This document shows positions 1 to 8,692 of a stretch of 64,000 nt of DNA, one piece after another; within the stretch, counting starts at the first letter, position 1; each line of letters opens with the position of its first letter. Origin of the DNA: Nonomuraea jabiensis (GTDB lineage Bacteria > Actinomycetota > Actinomycetes > Streptosporangiales > Streptosporangiaceae). Location: the NCBI RefSeq assembly GCF_014204795.1, contig NZ_JACHMB010000001.1, positions 3,224,001 through 3,288,000 on the forward strand. Reading direction: 5' to 3'. The translations under genes and the position numbers were made by a program. The notes under the pieces were generated by a model. That model ran no database searches and was not told where the DNA came from. It was given only the letters and a program-made list of their open reading frames with translations.

Positions 1-961
1 TGGCGGCGTAGGCAGGGGGTGGGGGCAGGCAGAGGCCGGTTGCGGTGGCCAGCGCGAAGGCCAAGGTGAGGGCGAGGGTGCCGAGAATGCGCCTGCCTGC
101 TCTGGCGGCGGGGGCGGCGGAGGTGGCGCTGTCCGATCCGGCGGCTGGGGTGCGCGAGGTGGGGTTGCCTGCTCGGGTGGCGAGGGTGCCGAGACTGGGC
201 CTGACCGGTCGGGTGGCGGGCGTGGCGGAGGTGGCGCTGTCCGATCCGGTGGCTGGGGTGCCGGAGGTGGGGTTGCCTGCTCGGGTGGCGAGGGTGCCGA
301 GGCTGGGCCTGACCGACCGGGCGGCTGGGGTGCCGGAGGTGGGGTTGCCTGCTCTGGTGGCGAGGGCGCCGAGACTGGGCCTGACCGACCGGGTGGCGGG
401 GGTGCCGGAGGTGGGGCTGCCTGATCGGGTGGCGAGGGCGCCGAGAGTGGGCCCGACCGACCGGGCGGCGGAGGTGGCGGAGGTGGCGCTGTCTGCTCCG
501 GTGGCGGGAGTGCCGGAGGCGGGGTCGCCTGCTCGGGTGGCGAGGGTGCCGAGACTGGGCCTGACCGGTCGGGCGGCGGAGGTGGCGGAGGTGGCGCTGT
601 CCGCTTCGGTGGCGGGGGTGCGGGAGGTGGAGTTGCCTGCTCGGGTGGCGAGGGTGCCGAGGCTGGGCCTGACCGACCGGGCGGCTGGGGTGCCGGAGGC
701 GGGGTGGCTTGCTCGGCTGGCGAGGGTGCCGAGAGTGGGCCCGACCGACCGGGTGGCGGAGGTGGCGCTGTCCGATCGGGTGGTGGAGGTGCCCGAGGTG
801 GGGTTGCCTGCGCCGGTGGTGGCCGTGCTCGTTTGTGGAGCTTCGGTGTGGTTGGGTGCTTGTGCGTCCGGGGGCGGCGGGAGTGCCGGACTGGTGGAGG
901 TGCGCGCGGGGGCGGGGGGTGTGGGGTGGTCGCCGTCCCGGTTGGGTGTGGCGTGTGGCAT
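1..961 (-). CDS. repeat-rich membrane protein, N-terminal part (cut by left edge)
   Basis: An ATG at 961 opens a reading frame with no stop down to base 1 (320 residues visible). The first ~286 residues are Ser/Thr/Pro/Ala-rich and look disordered. Residues 71-286 are seven tandem units of 24 or 36 residues built on the pattern RSVRPSLGTLATRAGNPTSG. Residues ~290-312 are hydrophobic (ILGTLALTLAFALATATG) and end in a Pro-rich AYAA segment, so this is one membrane helix or a late signal-anchor, with the rest of the protein beyond the window. Codons are strongly GC3-biased throughout. The start sits just upstream of the divergent GT87 gene. The family is not recognised; a membrane protein with a long cytoplasmic disordered tail fits. 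The plus-strand frames across this stretch are shadows. Confidence 0.6.
   Translation of the reverse strand, partial: MPHATPNRDGDHPTPPAPARTSTSPALPPPPDAQAPNHTEAPQTSTATTGAGNPTSGTSTTRSDSATSATRSVGPTLGTLASRASHPASGTPAARSVRPSLGTLATRAGNSTSRTPATEADSATSATSAARPVRPSLGTLATRAGDPASGTPATGADSATSATSAARSVGPTLGALATRSGSPTSGTPATRSVRPSLGALATRAGNPTSGTPAARSVRPSLGTLATRAGNPTSGTPATGSDSATSATPATRPVRPSLGTLATRAGNPTSRTPAAGSDSATSAAPAARAGRRILGTLALTLAFALATATGLCLPPPPAYAA
104..751 (-). repeat. in-frame tandem repeats of 72 and 108 bp
   Basis: Seven direct repeats encode residues 71-286 of the left-edge protein. Each long unit is a 24-residue module plus a 12-residue DSATSAT-type spacer; short units lack the spacer. Lengths are all multiples of three, so copy number can vary without breaking the frame. 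The module's LGTLA core also occurs in the membrane helix at 20-100. Confidence 0.8.
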
Positions 962-1018
962 GTACGGACCCCCATTGTTTGCCCTCGATCAACAACAGCC
1001 ACGGTAACGTGCCACATC

Positions 1019-2209
1019 GTGACAAGTGGCGAGGTGCGGGTGGTACGGCGGCAGTGGTGGGCGTGGGCGGTCGTCGTGCTCGTGGTCGCGGCGGCCGTGG
1101 CGCCCCTGGTGGTCGTGTGGCTCACCAATCCGGATGACCAGCGGCTGGTCGACCTGGACGTTTACCGCACCGGGGGCCAGATGTTGCTCGAGGGCCGGCC
1201 GGTGTACGACTATGTCACACCCGCCCCGCAGCTGTTGCCGTTCACGTATCCGCCGGTCGCCGCGATGCTGGCCGTGGGGCTGGCCGAGATGTCGTGGGGG
1301 ACGGCCCAGTGGGTCTGGACGGCCGGGATCTTCGCGGCGCTGGCCATGACCGTGTGGCTGTCGTTCAGGCAGGCGCTCAGGAAGTACGTGCCCTGGGTGT
1401 TCGCGCTGCTCATGGTGGCCTGCACGTACCTGATGCCCATCAGGGACCAGGTGCGGTTCGGGCAGGTGGACATTCTGCTGGTCGCGTTGTGCCTGGCCGA
1501 CTGCGTGGTCAAGCGGCCCTGGTGGCCGCGGGGGTTCCTGATCGGGCTGGCCACGGCCGTGAAGCTCACGCCGGGTGTCTTCCTGATCTACCTGCTGGTC
1601 ACGCGGCAGTGGCGGACGTTCTTCATGGCGGCGTTCACGACGGCGGTGCTCACGCTGCTGCCGTTCGCGGTGATCCCGAGGGACGCGTCGCAGTTCTGGT
1701 TCTCGGCGCTGCTCGACCCCGAACGCCTCGGCTCGAACGCGGGCACCACCAACCAGTCGATCCGCGGCATGCTGATCCGGCTCTATCTGCCCGAGACCGC
1801 GACGACCGCGATCTGGGTCGTGATCGTGGCCGTGGTCGGGTGGTACGGGTTCCGCGGCGCGCGGGCCGCGTACCAGGCGAATGACCAGCTCACCGCGGTC
1901 GCCCTCGTCGGGCTCATGGCCGTGCTGCTCTCGCCCGTCGCCTGGATCCACCACCTCGCCTGGGTGGTCGTGGTGCTCGGCGCGATCGTGGGCGACGGGC
2001 GTGATCCGGTCAGGCTGCGGGTGGCGGCGGGCGTGTGGCTCTATTACGTGCTGCCGATCCCCTGGTGGGGCGTCTCGTTGAAGGCGGCCGACATCCCGGG
2101 GGTCAGCCTGGTGCTGGGGAAGATCGTCCAGAACGGGTTCGGGCTTGGGGCGCTGGTCCTCGTGTGGTTGTTGGTGTCCTGGTTGCCGAAACGGCGTCAG
2201 ATCGCATGA
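1019..2209 (+). CDS. GT87-family glycosyltransferase (alpha-1,2-mannosyltransferase-like)
   Basis: A polytopic membrane protein of ~396 residues with about ten hydrophobic helices. It has the GT87/DUF2029 features: a first-loop acidic region (LVDLDVYRTGGQMLLEG), the YPP motif (FTYPPVAAML), a GQVDILL segment and AVKLTPG. GT87 enzymes use polyprenyl-phosphate mannose to add alpha-1,2 mannose to lipoglycans outside the membrane; the exact substrate here is unknown. GTG codons at 1019, 1034 and 1040 are all possible starts; 1040 has a GAGG 5 nt upstream. The frame is open further upstream, but that part is antisense to the repeat-rich gene and is excluded. Confidence 0.8.
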   Translation: MTSGEVRVVRRQWWAWAVVVLVVAAAVAPLVVVWLTNPDDQRLVDLDVYRTGGQMLLEGRPVYDYVTPAPQLLPFTYPPVAAMLAVGLAEMSWGTAQWVWTAGIFAALAMTVWLSFRQALRKYVPWVFALLMVACTYLMPIRDQVRFGQVDILLVALCLADCVVKRPWWPRGFLIGLATAVKLTPGVFLIYLLVTRQWRTFFMAAFTTAVLTLLPFAVIPRDASQFWFSALLDPERLGSNAGTTNQSIRGMLIRLYLPETATTAIWVVIVAVVGWYGFRGARAAYQANDQLTAVALVGLMAVLLSPVAWIHHLAWVVVVLGAIVGDGRDPVRLRVAAGVWLYYVLPIPWWGVSLKAADIPGVSLVLGKIVQNGFGLGALVLVWLLVSWLPKRRQIA

Positions 2210-2231
2210 CCGAGCCATTACCCTCTGTGCC

Positions 2232-2651
2232 GTGCTCGTTACCGCATGGGTCATCGTGGGCGTCGTCGCCGGGGTCAGCGGCGTGTTCATCGGATATCTG
2301 TCGCTCCGGCAGGCCAGAGCCGCGGTGGAGGACTGCCAGCGGATGCTCGCCCGGCAGACCAGCGAGGGCATGGGGGATCTCAAGGCCATCAGGGACGTGG
2401 CCGTCTGCCGGTACGACGCGCTCTCCGAGATGACCGGGCGGCTGTCGTTCTCGGTGGCGATGATCAACGGGCTGGGTGACGGCATCGTGCTGACCTCGAT
2501 CAACGGGCGCAGCGAGACTCGTACGTACGTGCGGCCCGTGGTCGGCGGGAAGGGGCGGGAGCCGCTGTCGCCCGAGGAGGAGGAGGCGGTGCGGGCCGCC
2601 AGGCTGGGGCTCGGGCCGATGATCCTGTCCCGGGCGTCGGGACCGTTGTAG
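2232..2651 (+). CDS. DUF4446 family membrane-anchored protein
   Basis: A small protein of ~139 residues with one N-terminal membrane helix (VIVGVVAGVSGVFIGYL), then a soluble domain containing RYDALSEMTGRLSFSVAMI, GDGIVLTSINGRSETRTY and SPEEEEA. These are the usual signatures of DUF4446, a widespread family of unknown function. It starts 22 bp after the GT87 stop on the same strand. The GTG at 2232 is the first sensible start; an in-frame TTG at 2145 would overlap the upstream gene and adds a Cys-rich non-native-looking leader. The start is uncertain. Confidence 0.7.
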   Translation: MLVTAWVIVGVVAGVSGVFIGYLSLRQARAAVEDCQRMLARQTSEGMGDLKAIRDVAVCRYDALSEMTGRLSFSVAMINGLGDGIVLTSINGRSETRTYVRPVVGGKGREPLSPEEEEAVRAARLGLGPMILSRASGPL

Positions 2652-2653
2652 GC

Positions 2654-2940
2654 GCGGCGAGGTCGGCGTCGTGCTGGTAAGCCGGTCTGGTACGTCGTGC
2701 GGCGAGGTCGGCGTCGTGCTGGTAAGCCGGTCTGGTACGTCGTGCGGCGAGGTCGGCGTCGTGCTGGTAAGCCGGTCTGGTACGTCGTGCGGCGAGGTCG
2801 GCGTCGTGCTGGTAAGCCGGTCTGGTACGTCGTGCGGCGAGGTCGGCGTCGTGCTGCGGTTACGTCGCGGGGTGAGGTCGGCGTTGTGCTGCGGTTACGT
2901 CGCGGGGGAGGTCGGCGTCGCGTTGGCGGGCCGGTCGGGG
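2654..2940. repeat. 45-bp tandem direct repeats between DUF4446 and pheA
   Basis: Four perfect 45-bp units begin at 2654, 2699, 2744 and 2789 (unit starts GCGGCGAGGTCGGCGTCGTG). Shorter diverged copies ending around 2940 follow. They fill the 358-bp gap before pheA. The period is a multiple of three, so the pheA frame stays open through the array, but the PheA family begins at 3010, so I treat the array as non-coding. There are no unique spacers, so it is not a CRISPR. Confidence 0.85.
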
Positions 2941-3009
2941 CTGGTGTTGGCGGGCTCGTCCCTGGGCGAAAGGGGGCGGGGGGCGTCCACCTGCGGATAC
3001 TCTGGATGC

Positions 3010-3930
3010 ATGCCCAGACTCGCCTATCTCGGACCGGAAGGCACCTTCACCGAAGAGGCCCTGCGGCTCCTCGACCCCACGGCCGAGCGCCTGCCCTGCG
3101 CCAACGTGCCCGCCGCGCTCAACGCCGCCCGCAGCGGCGAGGCCGACGGCGCCGTCGTGCCGCTGGAGAACTCCATCGAGGGCGCGATCACCACGACGCT
3201 CGACGAGTTCGCGTGGGGCGAGCCGTTGCTGATCACGGCCGAGCTGCTGCTGCCGGTGCAGTTTTCGCTGCTGGCCCGGCCCGGCACCGAGATTCCCCAC
3301 ATCAAGCGGGTCTACACGCATCCCGCGGCCATCACCCAGTGCCGCGCCTTCCTCGCGCGCGAGCTGCCCGACGCCGTCGTGGTGGCCGCGCCGTCGACCG
3401 CGGCGGCGGCCCAGGAGGTCTCGCTGCCCGGCTCGCCGTACGACGCCGCCATCGCCGCCCGCATCGCCGGCGAGCACTACGGGCTGGTGGAGCTGGCCAC
3501 GGACATCGGTGACAGGTCCGACACCGTGACCAGGTTCGTGCGGGTGGCCCGGCCGGGGCCGCTGCCCGAGCCGACCGGTTCCGACCGCACCACGCTGGTG
3601 GTCTTCCTCGCTGACGACCACCCGGGCGCGTTGCTGGAGATGCTGACGGAGTTCTCCGTACGCGGGGTCAACCTGACGCGCATCGAGTCGCGGCCGACCG
3701 GTGACGGCATCGGGCGCTACTTCTTCCACTTCGACTTCGAGGGGCACGTGGCCGACGCCCGGGTCGGGGAGGCCCTCGCCGGGCTCCACCGCATCTGCGG
3801 CGAGGTGCGGTTCCTGGGCAGCTACCCGCGTGCCGACGGCATCGCGCCGCAGATCAAGCGGGGGACGTCGGATGCCGAGTTCGCGGAGGCGGGCGGCTGG
3901 CTCGCCCGGGTCCGCGCGGGGCAGGTCTGA
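3010..3930 (+). CDS. pheA: prephenate dehydratase
   Basis: Converts prephenate to phenylpyruvate in phenylalanine biosynthesis. 306 residues. The N-terminal PDT domain starts MPRLAYLGPEGTFTEEAL and carries VVPLENSIEGAI and the catalytic TRF motif (DTVTRF, near residue 176). The C-terminal ACT regulatory domain follows, with GALLEML and IESRP, the residues that bind Phe for feedback inhibition. ATG 3010 matches the family start; the open frame upstream is the 45-bp repeat array. Monofunctional, as in mycobacteria and streptomycetes. The last codons lie inside a 36-bp tandem duplication that also contains the stop codon. Confidence 0.95.
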   Translation: MPRLAYLGPEGTFTEEALRLLDPTAERLPCANVPAALNAARSGEADGAVVPLENSIEGAITTTLDEFAWGEPLLITAELLLPVQFSLLARPGTEIPHIKRVYTHPAAITQCRAFLARELPDAVVVAAPSTAAAAQEVSLPGSPYDAAIAARIAGEHYGLVELATDIGDRSDTVTRFVRVARPGPLPEPTGSDRTTLVVFLADDHPGALLEMLTEFSVRGVNLTRIESRPTGDGIGRYFFHFDFEGHVADARVGEALAGLHRICGEVRFLGSYPRADGIAPQIKRGTSDAEFAEAGGWLARVRAGQV

Positions 3931-3980
3931 GGCGGCGGCCGTCCGGTCCGCGCGGGGCAGGTCTGAGGCGGCGACTGTCC
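3909..3980. repeat. 36-bp tandem duplication over the pheA stop
   Basis: Two units (3909-3944, 3945-3980) share GGTCCGCGCGGGGCAGGTCT and the TGAGGCGGCG that follows, so the pheA 3' end and stop are duplicated. More weakly related G/C-rich text runs to about 4100. The 276-bp gap to serS holds nothing else I recognise. Confidence 0.75.
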
Positions 3981-4206
3981 GGGTTCGCCGGGGTAGGCGA
4001 CTGGTCCGCGTGCGTTCGCGCGGGTCGGGTCGGTGGCTGAGCGCGCAGCTCGGGTCTGTGGCGATGGCTGGTCGGGTTGGCGACTGAGCGCGGGGCGGGT
4101 TGGTGGCTGGGCGTGGGGTGGGGCTGAGGGGAGACGGACGATCGAGTCCGCGTGTACGTGGTAATACGGGGGCGGGCTGCTGCCGAGCGCCGGTAGCCTT
4201 TGGCTT

Positions 4207-5469
4207 GTGATTGACCTGCGTACCCTTCGTGAGGATCCCGACCGGCTACGGGCGTCGCAGCGTGCCCGCGGTGAGGACGACTCCGTCGTCGACACGCTGC
4301 TCGACCTGGACGAGCGCCGCCGATCCGCGCTGACCTCGTTCGAGTCTCTGCGCGCCGAGCAGAAGAGCATGGGCAAGTCGGTCTCCAAGGCGCAGGGCGA
4401 GGAGAAGGCCGCGCTGCTCCAGCGGGCCAAGGACCTCGCGAGCCAGGTCAAGGCCGCCGAGGCCGAGGCGGAGAAGCTGACGGGCGAGCTCGACGAGCTC
4501 GTCCAGACGGTGCCCAACATCGTCGAGGAGGCCGCGCCTGCGGGTGGCGAGGACGACTACGTGGTCCTCGAGACCCATGGCGAGCCGCGCCAGTTCGACT
4601 TCGAGCCCAAGGACCATCTGGAGCTCGGTGAGGCGCTCGGCGCCATCGACATGGAGCGGGGCGCCAAGGTGTCCGGCTCGCGGTTCTTCTTCCTCAAGGG
4701 CGTCGGCGCCCGCCTGCAGCTCGGCCTGCTCAACATGGCCATGCAGCAGGCCATCGAGGCCGGGTTCACCCCGATGATCACGCCGGTGCTCGTCAAGCCG
4801 GAGACCATGCAGGGCACCGGCTTCCACGTGGCCCACGACAAGGAGATCTACCGCCTCCCCGAGGACGACCTCTACCTCGTCGGCACCTCGGAGGTCTCGC
4901 TGGCCGGCTACCACGCCCAGGAGATCCTCGACGGCGGCGACCTGCCGCTGCGCTACGCGGGCTGGTCGTCGTGCTTCCGCCGCGAGGCCGGCTCGTACGG
5001 CAAGGACACCCGGGGCATCATCCGCGTCCACCAGTTCGACAAGGTCGAGATGTTCTCGTACGTGCGTCCTGAGGACGCCCACGAGGAGCACCTGCGCCTG
5101 CTCGCCTGGGAGAAGGAGATGATGGCCAAGATCGAGGTGCCGTACCGGATCATCGACACGGCGGCGGGAGACCTCGGCATGTCGGCGGCCCGCAAGTTCG
5201 ACTGCGAGGCGTGGATCCCGACCCAGGGCCGCTACCGCGAGCTGACCTCGACCTCCAACTGCACGGAGTTCCAGGCCCGCCGGCTCGCCGTCCGCTACCG
5301 CGACAAGGACGGCAAGCCGCAGCACCTGGCCACGCTCAACGGCACGCTGGCCACGACCCGCTGGATCGTGGCGATCCTGGAGAACCACCAGCAGGCCGAC
5401 GGCTCCGTGGTGGTTCCCGAGGCGCTGCGGCCCTACGTGGGCCTCGACGTGCTGGAGCCGTCCAAGTAG
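4207..5469 (+). CDS. serS: seryl-tRNA synthetase
   Basis: Charges tRNA-Ser with serine. 420 residues, GTG start. An N-terminal coiled-coil tRNA-binding arm (residues ~1-110) precedes the class II catalytic core. That core has the [10 protein letters not shown] serine-site segment, motif 2 ([15 protein letters not shown]), [13 protein letters not shown], and motif 3 ([16 protein letters not shown]). The pheA-serS neighbourhood is common in actinobacteria. The 3' end overlaps the convergent membrane-protein gene by 37 bp. Confidence 0.97.
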   Translation: MIDLRTLREDPDRLRASQRARGEDDSVVDTLLDLDERRRSALTSFESLRAEQKSMGKSVSKAQGEEKAALLQRAKDLASQVKAAEAEAEKLTGELDELVQTVPNIVEEAAPAGGEDDYVVLETHGEPRQFDFEPKDHLELGEALGAIDMERGAKVSGSRFFFLKGVGARLQLGLLNMAMQQAIEAGFTPMITPVLVKPETMQGTGFHVAHDKEIYRLPEDDLYLVGTSEVSLAGYHAQEILDGGDLPLRYAGWSSCFRREAGSYGKDTRGIIRVHQFDKVEMFSYVRPEDAHEEHLRLLAWEKEMMAKIEVPYRIIDTAAGDLGMSAARKFDCEAWIPTQGRYRELTSTSNCTEFQARRLAVRYRDKDGKPQHLATLNGTLATTRWIVAILENHQQADGSVVVPEALRPYVGLDVLEPSK

Positions 5470-6848
5470 GCGCGGCGGGCGTCGTACCTGATGAGTACGG
5501 CGCCCCCGAGCACGGCCAGGCCGGTCAGCAGCACGGCCAGGGCGACGGCCACCCAGTACGGGCCCGGGACGCCCTCGGACCAGCCGTAGAAGGGCGTGTA
5601 GACGGTCAGGTACACGAGCGGGGCCGCCAGCACCCCGACGGCCGCGGGAGTGGGCCGGGCCTGGCCGGCCACCGCCAGTACGAGGCACGCCACCGTGCCC
5701 GCCATGGCCGTGAGCATGCCGGCGAGGTTCAGGAGGCTGGGCAACCACGCCTCCGACCAGGAGGTGAGCACGGCGAGCACGCTCAGGGACGTGAGCGCCG
5801 CGGAGCCCAGATAGGCGCGGTTGAACCGGCGCAACCCCGAGGCGGCGCCGCCGAGCAGCATGCAGACGGCCAGGAAGATCGCCACGTTGCGCTCCGGAGA
5901 CAGGTCCACCTCGCTGAGTTCCGGCGAGCCGGGCCACCCGACGCGCCGCCACTCGCCGGACACGTCGCGGACCAGGATGCCGTCCAGGCCGTTCGCGACG
6001 ACCACGACGTGCCCGCCCGGACGGGCCTGCACGGCCAGCGCCATCTTGTGCCCGCGGTTCCAGGACGGGTACCGCCGGGTGAGCCGCTCCCGGTCGTCCC
6101 CGGTGGGCGTCCACGACGGGCCCCAGGTCCTGCCGCCGTCGTCGGACTGCTCGACGGCCATCCGTTCGGGCACCACCCGATAGCACCGCGTCGCCTGCAT
6201 GGGGACGCAGGCGGCGCTCTGCGGCCGTCTGCTCCAATCCCGCGAGCCGGCGTCCTGCGACCAGGTGATCCCGCCGTCGCCGGAGGTCTGGGCGCGGCCG
6301 TCCTGCAGGTGGACGACGACGGAGTCCCCGTCCACGTCGACGGAGTCGGCGATGGGCATGGGGGCGGCCGACGTCGCGGTCACCGCGAACACGGCCAGCG
6401 GCATCGTGACCAGCACGCGCCAGCGCGCGGAGTCCGACTCCAGGCTGCGGCGGCGTACCCACCAGGCCAGGGCGAGCGCGGGTAGGGCCAGGAGGTCCGT
6501 GGGATCGGCCAGGACGCGCGATGGGCCCGCCACGAGGGTCCAGACATGGGACGCCAGCTCAGCGCCCGTCTCCGTCGTTTTCACGAGCGTGAAGAGCACC
6601 CCGGTCAGCGCGGTGGCCGCCAGATCGGCCCGCCGCCAGAAGAGCAGGGCCACCAGCGCGGGGGCGACGACCAGCCCCGCGACGTCGCTGAGCTTGCCCG
6701 TGACCGCCCCGGGCCAGGCCTGTTTGAGCAGGTGGTCGTTGATGAAGAGCACGAACACCCCGGCAACGGTCACGGGGTGACATAACCAGGCGTACCTCAT
6801 ATAGGGGTGGATGGCCGCGAAGCGCAGAAGGTTCGCGGCCGTGACCAA
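5433..6848 (-). CDS. integral membrane protein with Asp-box (BNR-like) extracytoplasmic domain
   Basis: 471 residues. The N-terminus has about four hydrophobic segments (residues ~20-150). A soluble region of ~170 residues follows with two clear Asp-box motifs ([17 protein letters not shown]), as in sialidase/BNR beta-propellers. About six more helices follow (residues ~325-460). Too few Asp-boxes are visible for a whole propeller. No enzymatic role can be assigned; a sensor or surface-binding membrane protein is possible. It converges on serS with a 37-bp overlap of the two 3' ends. Confidence 0.65.
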   Translation of the reverse strand: MVTAANLLRFAAIHPYMRYAWLCHPVTVAGVFVLFINDHLLKQAWPGAVTGKLSDVAGLVVAPALVALLFWRRADLAATALTGVLFTLVKTTETGAELASHVWTLVAGPSRVLADPTDLLALPALALAWWVRRRSLESDSARWRVLVTMPLAVFAVTATSAAPMPIADSVDVDGDSVVVHLQDGRAQTSGDGGITWSQDAGSRDWSRRPQSAACVPMQATRCYRVVPERMAVEQSDDGGRTWGPSWTPTGDDRERLTRRYPSWNRGHKMALAVQARPGGHVVVVANGLDGILVRDVSGEWRRVGWPGSPELSEVDLSPERNVAIFLAVCMLLGGAASGLRRFNRAYLGSAALTSLSVLAVLTSWSEAWLPSLLNLAGMLTAMAGTVACLVLAVAGQARPTPAAVGVLAAPLVYLTVYTPFYGWSEGVPGPYWVAVALAVLLTGLAVLGGAVLIRYDARRAYLDGSSTSRPT

Positions 6849-6913
6849 CCCGGAACAAGCAAAAGACCGAGGCCCGCTGGAAGCGAACCCCGGCCTGTCT
6901 CGCTGCTACAAGG

Positions 6914-7117
6914 TCAGATGGCGCGGACCTGGGAGGCCTGCGGCCCCTTCTGTCCCTGCGTGATCTCGAACTCGACCCGCTGACCGTCTTCAAGGCTGCG
7001 GTAGCCACTGCCTTGAATCTCGGAGAAGTGCACGAACACGTCCGGCGCACCGCCGTCCGGGGCGATGAAGCCGAAGCCCTTCTCGGCGTTGAACCACTTG
7101 ACGGTTCCCTGAGCCAT
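6914..7117 (-). CDS. cold-shock protein (CspA family)
   Basis: 67 residues, a single cold-shock domain that binds single-stranded RNA/DNA. It has RNP1 (KGFGFIAPD) and RNP2 (VFVHFSEI), and starts [14 protein letters not shown]. The ATG at 7117 is preceded by GAGAG on the minus strand. A gap of ~220 bp separates it from the divergent HAD gene, enough for the long 5' leader typical of csp mRNAs; no specific leader motif was identified. Confidence 0.93.
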   Translation of the reverse strand: MAQGTVKWFNAEKGFGFIAPDGGAPDVFVHFSEIQGSGYRSLEDGQRVEFEITQGQKGPQASQVRAI

Positions 7118-7340
7118 AAAAGCTCTCCCTCAGGATGTGAATCTATGGGACCCACACCTCGTGGGTCCCGGTGTGTCGTACAGCAAGCACCCGGGGTGGC
7201 TCAGACAAAGTCATGCTGGTTTTCACTACGGGATCAGCTAATACAACGCCATCACATCTAACACCATTCTGGCGCGTTGGTGTTCCCGTACCAACGAAGA
7301 TTTCTGTCAGGCGGCATCACCGGGCAAACTGGAACGTGTT

Positions 7341-8138
7341 ATGCAGAGCCTTCCCGCGCCCCGTCTTGTGGCCACCGACCTCGACGGCACCGCGTTGCGT
7401 ACTGACGGAACGGTGTCTCCCCGCACAGTGGCGGCCTTCGGCAGAGTCGAAGAATCCGGTGCTGTGCTCGTGTTCGTGACGGGGCGCCCGCCCCGGTGGA
7501 TGGGCGGGGTCGCGGGTGCCGTACGTCACCGTGGGCTCGCAATCTGTGCGAACGGAGCACTGATCTACGACCTCCATACCGAACAGATAGTGGAATCTCA
7601 CCTGATCACGGTCGACGTGCTGCAGGAAGTCGTCGATCAGCTAAGAGCGAACGTGTCCGATCTCGTATTTTCGGTCGAGTATGAGGCGGGTTTTGCGCAT
7701 GAGTCAGAATTCCTCCTGGGCGGCCTGGACAAGGGGGCCCTAACGGCACGCGTCGACTCCGTGACGGCGCGTCCATGCGCCAAGCTGCTGGCCCTGCATC
7801 CCGGGATGGACGCGGACGAGCTGCAGGCCACCGTGGAGGAGCTGGTGGGGCATCTGGTGACCGCGACCCACTCCAGCCGCAGGGGCCTGATCGAGATGAG
7901 CGCCCAGGGCGTGACGAAGGCCACGGCGCTGGCGGCGCTCGCCGGGCAGCACGAGATCAAGCCCTCGGAGGCGATCGCGTTCGGTGACATGCCGAACGAC
8001 CTGCCCATGCTGAGCTGGGCAGGCACGTCGTACGCGGTCGCGAACGCACATCCGCACGTGCTCGCGGCCGTCGATCATGTGACCGCGGCCAACGACGAAG
8101 ACGGCGTCGCTCAGGTGATCGAGCGGCTCTACGGATAG
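7341..8138 (+). CDS. HAD-family (Cof-type) phosphatase
   Basis: 265 residues. HAD motif I is DLDGTAL (nucleophile and acid/base Asp), motif II VFVTGRPP, motif III the Lys of TKATAL, and motif IV GDMPNDLPML. The cap lies between residues ~85 and 190, as in Cof-type (IIB) sugar-phosphate or nucleotide phosphatases. Substrate unknown. Starts with ATG 7341, divergent from the csp gene, and ends in a hairpin shared with the convergent bpa gene. Confidence 0.85.
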   Translation: MQSLPAPRLVATDLDGTALRTDGTVSPRTVAAFGRVEESGAVLVFVTGRPPRWMGGVAGAVRHRGLAICANGALIYDLHTEQIVESHLITVDVLQEVVDQLRANVSDLVFSVEYEAGFAHESEFLLGGLDKGALTARVDSVTARPCAKLLALHPGMDADELQATVEELVGHLVTATHSSRRGLIEMSAQGVTKATALAALAGQHEIKPSEAIAFGDMPNDLPMLSWAGTSYAVANAHPHVLAAVDHVTAANDEDGVAQVIERLYG

Positions 8139-8157
8139 CCGCGGCCGGCGGCTATCC
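8133..8157. terminator. hairpin between HAD gene and bpa
   Basis: Perfect 9-bp stem (GGATAGCCG at 8133-8141, CGGCTATCC at 8149-8157) with a 7-nt loop. It overlaps the HAD stop codon and lies just before the bpa stop. No T-tract, as usual in this GC range. Probably serves both convergent genes. Confidence 0.6.
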
Positions 8158-8167
8158 GGAGCGGGCG

Positions 8168-8692
8168 CTACAGGTAGGGGCCGGAGCCGCCGGGCGGGCG
8201 GTGCTGGTCGTCCCCCTGCGGCACGCCGGGCAGCGCCCTGCGCATCTGCTCCAACTGGGCACGCGCGGCCATCTGCTGCGCGAACAGCGTGGTCTGGATG
8301 CCGTGGAACAACCCTTCGAGCCAGCCGACCAACTGGGCGTGCGCGATGCGCAGCTCCGCCTCGCTCGGCGGCACACCGTTCTCCTCCGTGAGCGGAAGGG
8401 ACAGCCGCTCCAGCTCATCGACCAGCTCAGGAGCCAGCCCGTCCTCGAGCTCCTTGATCGAGGACGCGTGGATCTCCTTCAGCCGCTTGCGGCTGGCCTC
8501 GTCAAGGGGCGCGGCCCGGACCTCGTCGAGGAGCTGCCGGATCATGCTGCCGATACGCATCACCTTGGCGGGCTGCTCGACCAGGTTGGTGACCGATCGA
8601 TCCTCTGCGCCACTATCGCCCTGACCTTGGAAATCAGGGCCCACCACCACGATGTGAGGGGTGTTGTTGTCCTCAGCATTCATAACACTCAC
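8168..8692 (-). CDS. bpa: bacterial proteasome activator Bpa
   Basis: 174 residues, the same length as mycobacterial Bpa/PafE (DUF2587). That protein forms a ring that docks on the 20S core and opens it for ATP-independent degradation of unfolded proteins. The body is a helical bundle (TNLVEQPAKVMRIGSMIRQL; HAQLVGWLEGLFHGIQTTLF). The last four residues are GPYL, matching the family's C-terminal GQYL/HbYX-like docking tail. The GTG start at 8692 overlaps the stop of the upstream oxidoreductase by 4 nt; an ATG at 8683 is the alternative. The genes are probably co-transcribed and translationally coupled. Confidence 0.9.
   Translation of the reverse strand: MSVMNAEDNNTPHIVVVGPDFQGQGDSGAEDRSVTNLVEQPAKVMRIGSMIRQLLDEVRAAPLDEASRKRLKEIHASSIKELEDGLAPELVDELERLSLPLTEENGVPPSEAELRIAHAQLVGWLEGLFHGIQTTLFAQQMAARAQLEQMRRALPGVPQGDDQHRPPGGSGPYL

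Noticed and set aside
45..1007. Plus-strand 320-residue repetitive frame
   Set aside because: It is the complement of the minus-strand gene. The minus frame has a proper ATG, normal codon bias and a membrane helix; the plus frame has valine/arginine-rich shadow text.
989..2503. Minus-strand 504-residue frame
   Set aside because: Composition (His, Arg, Gln, Pro-rich) is typical of the complement of a GC-rich gene, here the GT87 gene.
2654..2840. CRISPR array
   Set aside because: The 45-bp units are adjacent with no unique spacers and no cas genes.
4246..6462. Minus-strand 738-residue frame through serS
   Set aside because: Antisense to serS and the membrane gene's other frame; no recognisable domain.
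7118..7340. Riboswitch or structured leader before the cold-shock gene
   Set aside because: No conserved cold-box or aptamer sequence that I could identify by eye.
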